NCBI GenBank assembly: GCA_963854735.1
Contig: OY978108.1
Location: 620,001 to 684,000 of the forward strand
Length of the DNA stretch: 64,000 bases
Source: Marvania coccoides
Lineage: Eukaryota > Chlorophyta > Trebouxiophyceae > Chlorellales > Chlorellaceae
Reading direction: 5' to 3'
Shown here: one piece after another, positions 57,893 to 64,000 of the stretch
How the letters are laid out: every line of letters starts with the position of its first letter
How positions within the stretch are numbered: the stretch's first letter is position 1
Program-made: the position numbers and the translations under genes
The notes under the pieces: model-generated
Seen by the model: only the letters and a program-made list of their open reading frames with translations
Databases searched by the model: none
What the model was told of the DNA's origin: nothing

Positions 57893-58640
57893 TTAAGGTG
57901 GATTCCATTCCTGGGGGTGAGGGACCTGGAATTCCTGAGGGGGCGAGGTGTCAGGGATCTCAGGCACCTGGAATGGCGGGGCCTCGAGCGGAACTGCAGG
58001 AATTGGCGCTTCGGGGGGAGACTGCAGCGGCGTGTAATCTGGCTCAGTGGGAATGGGGATCTCAACGGGCTGATCAGGGTGTCTTGGTTCTTCCTGTTGA
58101 AAAGAAATGATGGCCAGATGGCCGAGAACAATTGCCAATTTATTAACTATTCCCGAAAAGCACCCCCGGAAAAATCATGAGGAACCCACGAGTTGTAACC
58201 TAAATCTAGTTAAATTGTGGTGTCCGAACGATTGTGGCTCCTTCGAAGAGTATCGTAAGCAAATCAATGAAGATGTCAAATCCTTCTTGTCATTTTTGTT
58301 CACCTACTTTGGCAGGGTGGTTGCTCGGTAGGTCGCTGGGGAGAGGGTTTTCGGGCTCGGGAATGGAGCTGGGCTGCGGCTGGGGAGTTTCTCTTTCTTC
58401 TTCCACCGATGGCAACTCAGGAAAAGGAATTTCCTGTTCAGGTTCGCCACCGCGGCCGCCGGAAGCAAATGCGGCCATGCAGCGAACAGGGAGCACTCTC
58501 TGTCGCCCACTTGAAAGCATGCTGAGTCTAGAAGCCTCAAATTTGGGCAGAACAGAACGCATCGAGGCATTAGCTTCAAGAGAAGCACATTTCCGTAGAG
58601 GCAAACGGCTGAGGAGGCAGGGCCTTATAAGAGATGCCAT
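57893..58640 (-). CDS. Proline-rich protein of unknown function
   Basis: Two coding exons (58640-58308, 58093-57893, minus; phase-0 join via donor aaa|gtaggt) encode 177 residues. The first ~55 residues are Arg/Leu/Ser-rich and almost free of acidic residues (MASLIRPCLLSRLPLRKC), like an organelle presequence. The mature part is rich in Pro and Glu, with repeated P-x-P-x-P elements (VEIPIPTEPDYTP, PIPAVPLEAPPF). It ends QEWNPP. No known domain. It is head-to-head with a second small proline-rich gene with a similar layout. The exon structure is supported by frame, not by homology. Confidence 0.55.
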
Positions 58641-58951
58641 CGTGCGCTATGGCCTTTAAACGTTTCCGAGAGTTATTAGGGTCGTGACCTTTATTGGGTG
58701 GTGATCTTTTTTTTAATTGTGGACTGGTGACGTGGCTAATGTTTGTAGTTTCGGATTGGGGCTGGAATAATAAAAATAACATATATTATTGTTATTAAAG
58801 CTGATTGTATAATTCGTATAGTGAGCTCTACGTCAGCTTTATTTTCCAACCTTTTTTAATTTCAATTTAGCCCAGGCCTTTCGCTTTCGCTCACCACTAC
58901 TTACGAAATATCTCGGTTGATTTAGACTAGGCATGCGAATTGCCCAAGGCA
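58641..58951. promoter_or_regulatory. Divergent spacer between two proline-rich genes
   Basis: A 311 bp AT-rich spacer between outward-facing starts, possibly coordinating the pair. Confidence 0.4.
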
Positions 58952-59434
58952 ATGCTTTGTCTTCGAAAGAATCCAAGGTGAGAATCAAATTTGCCAGTGC
59001 CAAGGCTCCCCATGTAAAATGTATTTACTTTGTTTTTGTCTTGTCGCCAGGATCTCTGCCATGCCTCTCATGCTCGCTGCTGCAGCAAGCATTCATGCCC
59101 GATGCATGAGCAGGCGCATCCCTGACACGTGGCCTGGAAGGCAGCCCGACTTGAATCCTCCCATGCCAGGCAAGCTCGCATTTCCGCATCTCCCGCTCGT
59201 CACTCCAAATTTCGCATTTAAAGTCCGTTTTTGAAAGAACGAATTCCATGCTTAGACCCCAGGCATACTCCTTCCCATCCCGATCTCTACCCCCCGCTGC
59301 CTCCCGACGTGGACCGCATTAAGCGCGACAATAACCCAGACATTTTCCCGCCGCACTTCCCTTCGCCCGACCTCCCTGACGACGATAACTCCACTCCTGA
59401 TGATTCGCCTGAGCCTAAGTACCCGCCGCGTTGA
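58952..59434 (+). CDS. Small proline/aspartate-rich protein, unknown
   Basis: Three coding exons (58952-58977, 59051-59169, 59256-59434) encode 107 residues. The N-terminal part (MLCLRKNPRISAMPLMLAAA, then RCMSRRIPDTWPGRQ) fits a short mitochondrial or plastid presequence. The rest is Pro/Asp-rich (DPRHTPSHPDLYPPLPPDVD, then FPSPDLPDDDNSTPDDSPEP). Intron 2 requires a GC donor (ccag|gcaagc). The GT alternative further on is out of phase. No domain was recognised. Its similarity of composition and context to the divergent neighbour suggests, but does not prove, a related role. Confidence 0.55.
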
Positions 59435-59605
59435 CGTGCCAAAAGTTAAACACGATGTAGAGCCAAGAATTATCTCAAAGAAATGATGGGTACAAAAAAA
59501 AACGTACTTTTTGGTAATGTTGGTTATTGGTTACGTCAGCATGCAATATACAATCGTGTTGTGTTCACAGAAGAAGGTTTAAAAAAAAAAAAAAAACATT
59601 GTTAG

Positions 59606-61290
59606 TTAAACGCCGCCCTCATCGTCGCTTTCCGCCTTCCCTTCACCTGCTGCTGTCCGAGTGGTGGAAGACGCTCTGCGCTTTGCACTCCGCGGCGTGC
59701 GCAGCGGGTGGCCTCCTCCCAACTCCACGTCTCGCTGCATGTCACCGATTTTCTGCAAAAAAGGGGTGCCCACGAGAGCATCCCCTGCACGCGGCGACGT
59801 CTTGGCCTTGCCACTCGGAGTACGTAGGTGGATGCTCAGCGTGCCAGGGGGCATCGCCCCTCGGCTCTCGGCCCTGCCAGGTATCAATGCCGCCGACTGA
59901 AGATTGAAGATCGCCTGGCTCGCCTCCGCCAGCCTGCTCAGCCCAGGGAGCGGAGGCTTCACGTATCCCTCCCGCTCTAGCGACGTGGGGCTGATGCTGG
60001 TTAGCAGCTCCTCGCTTTCCGATCCCTGCTGCTCTGCCATCGCAGTCAGATCGCTCACGCTGGCGCCGGCTTCCTCTGCTTTTTGAATGGCTTTCCGCAC
60101 CATGACAGATACAAAGATTGCGCCCACAATGCACATGAATATCGACACCCCCAGCATCACCCACTGAATCGCCTTTGGCGTGCCCTGACCTTGGGCGATG
60201 GAAGAGATTGAGTCGGCCATGGTGCCCAGGTAGGTAAATACGGCGCACTCAAACACGATGCCTATGGCAGAGACCACGGTGAAAGACCAAAAATGGATAC
60301 TTGTGGTGGCCATGGCGATGTTGAGTAGGTTGTACGGGATGATCGGCTGCACGAATAATAAATGGTGATAAAGAATGCCTGCAAGATTAAAAACCTAAAA
60401 GAAATTCCTACTTAACTTACCGACAGTCGCAGCACCAGCACCAGCTTCCACCCCTCGTGCTCTATCGCTGCGTCGATGTACTTCCATTTCTTCCATTTGC
60501 TCCGCACGAAACTCTCCACCCAGTCTTGCAGCAAATACCGCGCCAGAAGGAAAGCCAGCGCCTGGCCTACGGCCCCGCCTATCCAGACTGCCAGCAATCC
60601 ACGCCACATACCGAAAATGTACCCTGCTCCCGTAATGAATATGACGCCAGGAATGAAAAGTGCCACAATGCAGGTGTAGAAACCGATGAAGACGCCCCAT
60701 CCACCCCAGCCGTTGCGCCGCTTGAACCAGCCCAAAATGGTGCCGAACACGGAGAAGCCCTGCAGCAAGAAACAGCGTTCAGAAAAGCAGGCCAAGTGTT
60801 GACGTTGGAAAGGTGAAAGAAAAAGCAATGGCAAGCAGCAATGCTTACGAAAATGGAAACCAGGACAATCATGGTGATGATCTGCAGGATAAAGAAAACC
60901 ATAGTTAAAAAGTACGTTCCAAGTAGCTAGCTAGGATTCAGCTTACCAGTCCCAGCACGACAAACTTGTACCAGTTGGCCAGAAAAAATCCTAGAATGTA
61001 GGAGCCGCTGTGATGCTTGGGTTTCCGTGCCTGCATAGAGGAAGGAAACTAGTTGGTTTCAGACTGAATGAACAGCAGTTGGTCGCTCATCAACTCCCAC
61101 GCACGTTGTTGTTGAGCAACGGCTGGGCGCGGCCATCATCTGATATGGCGGCCCCGTCCAGCAGCAATACGTTCTCAGCATCGTCCTCCAGTCCCCTGGC
61201 GCTGTCCACAGTTGTGGCGATGCTCGATGAGGTTGGGGGCCTCTCCCTCTCGGCGGCAGACATTCTCTCAAGCTCGATGGGTGCACTCAT
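59606..61290 (-). CDS. VTT/DedA-family membrane protein
   Basis: Five coding exons (61290-61105, 61030-60947, 60881-60849, 60759-60421, 60346-59606, minus), all phase 0, encode 460 residues. Exon 3 is only 33 nt. The VTT (SNARE-associated/TVP38) domain shows GVIFITGAGYIFG, then GGAVGQALAFLLARYL, then LRLSPIIPYNLLNIAMATT. Four to six membrane spans are predicted by eye. TMEM41/TMEM64/TVP38 relatives are ER or Golgi lipid scramblases. The cytosolic C-terminal ~150 residues are Ser/Arg-rich. The exon 1 donor (aac|gtgcgt) is the weakest join. Confidence 0.85.
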
Positions 61291-61661
61291 TGGAGAGAGA
61301 TTTTCAGATCGGGAGCAGAGGCGCAGGGAAACCGCACCAAACACAAGTTAAAAAAATATTCAAATTAACATGTTTTCTCTCTTGACTATGCGCAGCTGCG
61401 CACCGGCGCATCAATTGCAGAATCTTCTTCTTCTGTAAAAGTGATTTTATTATTTTAATTAAGAGCCCGAGGCTTGGCAATTTTTGTTTTGCCTTTCTTC
61501 GAGCGTCAGCAAGCCTTTGGCCGCCCATTGCTATTTTCAAGCTTGTTCACGCTGCACTGTAATTATTTCAGCCTTAAAAACATTCACAGGACACCGGCTG
61601 AATTGAAAAACTTCAGAAAAGAGTGATAACCAAGTTGATTTGATTGAAAAACCAGGCAAGA
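61291..61661. promoter_or_regulatory. Divergent spacer: VTT / PB1 gene
   Basis: A 371 bp AT-rich region between outward-facing start codons. No defined motif was seen. Confidence 0.4.
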
Positions 61662-62549
61662 ATGCCTGTCAGTCAGGCATTAAAGCAGCGTTTGGTACAG
61701 CAATTCCAGCAGAAAAAGGAGACAGAGACCCTCGCCGCGCAGGCCTCCCGGGCGGCTGCTCACAGTGACGACCAGCCGCGCAGCAGCGGGAGCAAGCCCC
61801 CTGGTGCCCACCCTGCAGAAGAACGCCCCAGCACAGGGCGGGCGACTCCTGCCACCGCCCGCGACACCCCAGCCTCCGCTGCAGCGGCCGTGAAAGCTGG
61901 GGAAGCCTCGGGAGCTCGCCCTTCGCCCGACGTCGCGTGAGTTTTTTTTTTAAATCCTAATGAGCTAGATTTGGGAGTTCTCTTCTTCTAATGACCCTAC
62001 ATAATGTGAACGTGCAGGAGCCACCCAAAACAGCAGCATCTGACGCGATCTCATACCCCGCAGCACCCCCCTCACATGGGCATTGCGGTGAAGCGGGAGC
62101 AGCATGCCCGCGAGCAGGGTGCGGAGAGCCAGCGCCGCAGCAATCAGCAGTCCGCGGCCCCAAAGACCGTTGCTGTACAGCAGCAGCGTCCAGCCGACCT
62201 GAAAACCATGAAAAGCTCGAGCTGGCGCAGCTCCAAGGAGGCTTCGCTGAAAAGAAAGGAATCAGAGGTGTCTACAACGCCGCTGGAGATCCTCCGCAAC
62301 CCCGGGGACGAACCGCAAGCGATAGGTGAGGTACCGGCGACCACCTGCACCTCTTACTCTGACCTCTGGACGGCAGTGGGGCAGGTCTGCGGGGACCACG
62401 TGAATCGGGCGACAGCACGGCTGGTGTACCAAGATAAGGAAGGGGACTGGATGGCGCTGCTGCCTGGCATCCCATTTTCGTCATTCAGTCGCTCGATCAA
62501 GCGCCTGCTGGTGATATGCACCAAGGAGACAGCTCGCGAAAATTCTTGA
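61662..62549 (+). CDS. Disordered protein with PB1-like C-terminus
   Basis: Two coding exons (61662-61936, 62018-62549; phase-2 join) encode 268 residues. The first 170 residues are Gln/Arg/Ser-rich and look disordered, with a short helical start (QALKQRLVQQFQQKKE). Residues ~180-262 resemble a PB1 domain. The segment LVYQDKEGDWMALLPG (228-241) has the D-x-x-GDW acidic motif typical of AUX/IAA and ARF PB1 domains. It is followed by FSRSIKRLLVI, which aligns with their conserved basic helix. The N-terminal half of the fold is weak and the usual basic Lys face is not obvious. Similar motifs occur in other PB1 proteins, so AUX/IAA kinship is a hypothesis. Confidence 0.5.
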
Positions 62550-62745
62550 GCGGCAGCCAGAACGCATAACGCATGGCTGTGTTTACTTGAGCTAGGCCTG
62601 GATTAGCGGTGTTTTTCCTTCTTTTCTCTATTTGACTGCTTTATGACTTTAACGAATGAAAATAATAAAAAATAAAGCGTTTTTCCTGTGTTAATTTTTT
62701 TTTGTTATCCTTCTTGTCATGGTTTTAAGCGCTTTCTTTCATAGC

Positions 62746-63939
62746 TCAAAAACCAAACTCGTCGTCTAGACCAGCGAAAAGGTCATCGGCAGCATCAGCG
62801 GTAGTATTTTGGTTAAGAGGAGACTGCTGCTGCTGACTTTGGTGGTGGTGCAGCAGCGATGGCATCTGCTGCTGCTGCTGCTGCTGCAAACTCCCAGCTG
62901 TGGAAGAAGAAAGATGCACTCTGGGGGTTGGCGCGAGGCTTCCAGCACCCATCTGGAATGATGCGTTTGGCGGCATGCTCCCCCCCACCGAGCAAACTCT
63001 CTCTTCCCTCGTTAAAGGTCTTATCGCAGCGCGAGGCGGGGGCGGCCGCATCAGGGGGTTTGGCATCGTTGCAGCGGCATTTCCCCTAGCCTGCGTTGTT
63101 GTGCTTGCTTGCCTGCCGTCGCCGAGGAGCAAATTGTGAGAGCCTCCACTCCGGTCCATCATCTGCGCCTCCCGCGCTGCAAATGTCGCCGGCAGAGAGG
63201 GCAGAGACCGCACTGCTCCCCCTTGCTGCTGCCTGGGCGCCACTCGCAGCACGTTGTCCGCTGCGATGCACAAATGGCGCACCGAATGCGGGGCTGGAGT
63301 CTTCAGCACTGCGACCCTTTCCAGGTAGATGACTGTACCTCGCGTAATTCCGGGGTGCTTAGAGAGCACGTCCTCGCACAGCGTTGCGCCTATCGACCCT
63401 GAAGGGTCACGAAGCTTCGCAAACGCTTCGCCGTTGTAGCCATGGCGCATGCTGACGACGTACGCCAGCAGCCTCTCCATCGTGCCAGAGCTCTGCGCGT
63501 TCGCTGCCGCCAGCACAGTGTTGCCAGCGCCAAATCCCTCTGCATCAAAGCAAAAATATAGCGTCAGTACTCTAATATTGGTTGTGATAACGATGGGCAA
63601 AGAATAAGCTCGAGAAGACAGAAGAATACCTACCTTCCGATATATTGAGCATATGGAGCGCGGCGTGCCACTCATCGTAAGGGAAATCAGCTGATAAGCT
63701 GCCAGGAGGTCCGCCGCTGCCGCCATTGGGCGACACAGGGGCATTGGGGCGGCCCGCGGGGCCTGGCAGACGAGTGTTTCTAGCCTGCTTGGCAGCACCA
63801 TCAAGGGTGGTTAAATGGGACTATTTTTGAAAAGGAATCAAGCAGGCAAATAATATAAAACTCGCCTCGACATGGTGTTGGATCATTTGCTGCTGCTGTT
63901 GGCTGGAAGGAGGAATAGGGACCACGGCGTTCCATATCC
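62746..63939 (-). CDS. HROB-like OB-fold protein, 5'-partial
   Basis: Coding exons 63939-63866, 63820-63634 and 63539-62746 (minus), continuing beyond the window. The last exon holds an OB-fold like the C-terminal domain of animal HROB/MCM8IP (AYVVSMRHGYNGEAFAKLRD, DPSGSIGATLCEDVLSKHPG, RGTVIYLERVAVLKTP). The RLPGPAG motif upstream is also typical. HROB recruits the MCM8-MCM9 helicase in homologous recombination. The rest is Gln-rich, ending in DDLFAGLDDEFGF. The intron between the first two listed exons is only 45-51 nt; donor gag|gcgagt (GC) or cat|gtcgag is unresolved. Upstream at 63940-64000 is intron with a TACTAAC-type branch site. Family call is by motif memory. Confidence 0.6.
62866..62889. 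repeat. CAG-type microsatellite in HROB-like gene
   Basis: About eight ctg units on the plus strand encode a poly-Gln run in the minus-strand HROB-like protein. Confidence 0.8.
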
Positions 63940-64000
63940 CTGCAAGTTGGTTAGTACTGTTGGTTGCTGCTGGTTTTAACAATTGGCGCTGAATATTTGG

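Overview
This window is nuclear DNA from a photosynthetic green eukaryote, most likely a unicellular or simple green alga with a compact genome. About 31 protein-coding genes lie on both strands at roughly one per 2 kb. Exons are GC-rich, and introns (mostly 45-150 bp) and spacers are AT-rich. Nearly every gene is split by GT-AG introns; I traced about 75, and 4-5 are best explained by GC donors. The Viridiplantae assignment rests on a Dof transcription factor, PGRL1, a plastid copper ATPase of the PAA type, VTC2 GDP-L-galactose phosphorylase, a gamma-carbonic anhydrase, an HCF152-like PPR protein, DUF3067 and plastid isopropylmalate isomerase. TGTAA motifs downstream of many stop codons resemble the chlorophyte poly(A) signal, but I cannot name a species. 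Exon chains were checked by splice-phase continuity.

Layout. 0-8 kb: CCDC137-like nucleolar protein, a degenerate tandem repeat, IMP2-type mitochondrial protease, WEE1-type kinase, golgin-84-like protein. 8.6-16.5 kb: gamma-CA, RNase M5-like TOPRIM protein, HCF152-like PPR protein, APP1-like phosphatidate phosphatase. 16.7-25.2 kb: AAMP WD40 protein, a GGGGGA repeat, VTC2, BUD22-like protein, DEDDh exonuclease, PGRL1. 25.7-36.4 kb: CRAMPED/TKI1-like SANT protein, RECQL4-like helicase, NAD-glycerol-3-phosphate dehydrogenase. 36.4-38.8 kb: a 2.4 kb gene-free stretch ending in a 22-G run. 38.8-49 kb: PAA copper ATPase, mS38, UMP1/POMP, PRP4, a DUF3067 gene with an apparent frameshift, LeuC-type isomerase. 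49.2-64 kb: SIRT6-type sirtuin, CBP80, PP7-type phosphatase, Dof factor, two divergent proline-rich unknowns, a VTT/DedA membrane protein, a PB1-ended protein, and a partial HROB-like OB-fold protein running off the end.

The genes do not form one pathway; this is ordinary nuclear gene order with many head-to-head pairs sharing 240-370 bp spacers. Loose themes are plastid electron transport and redox (PGRL1, PAA, VTC2), mitochondrial biogenesis (IMP2, gamma-CA, mS38), RNA processing (PRP4, CBP80, exonuclease, BUD22, CCDC137, RNase M5-like, PPR) and DNA repair or cell cycle (RECQL4, HROB-like, SIRT6, WEE1). I found no dedicated new system. The best leads are the GC-AG introns, the PB1 module with an AUX/IAA-like acidic motif, the broken DUF3067 frame, and the proline-rich pair. 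No tRNA, rRNA, intact transposon or CRISPR array was recognised.
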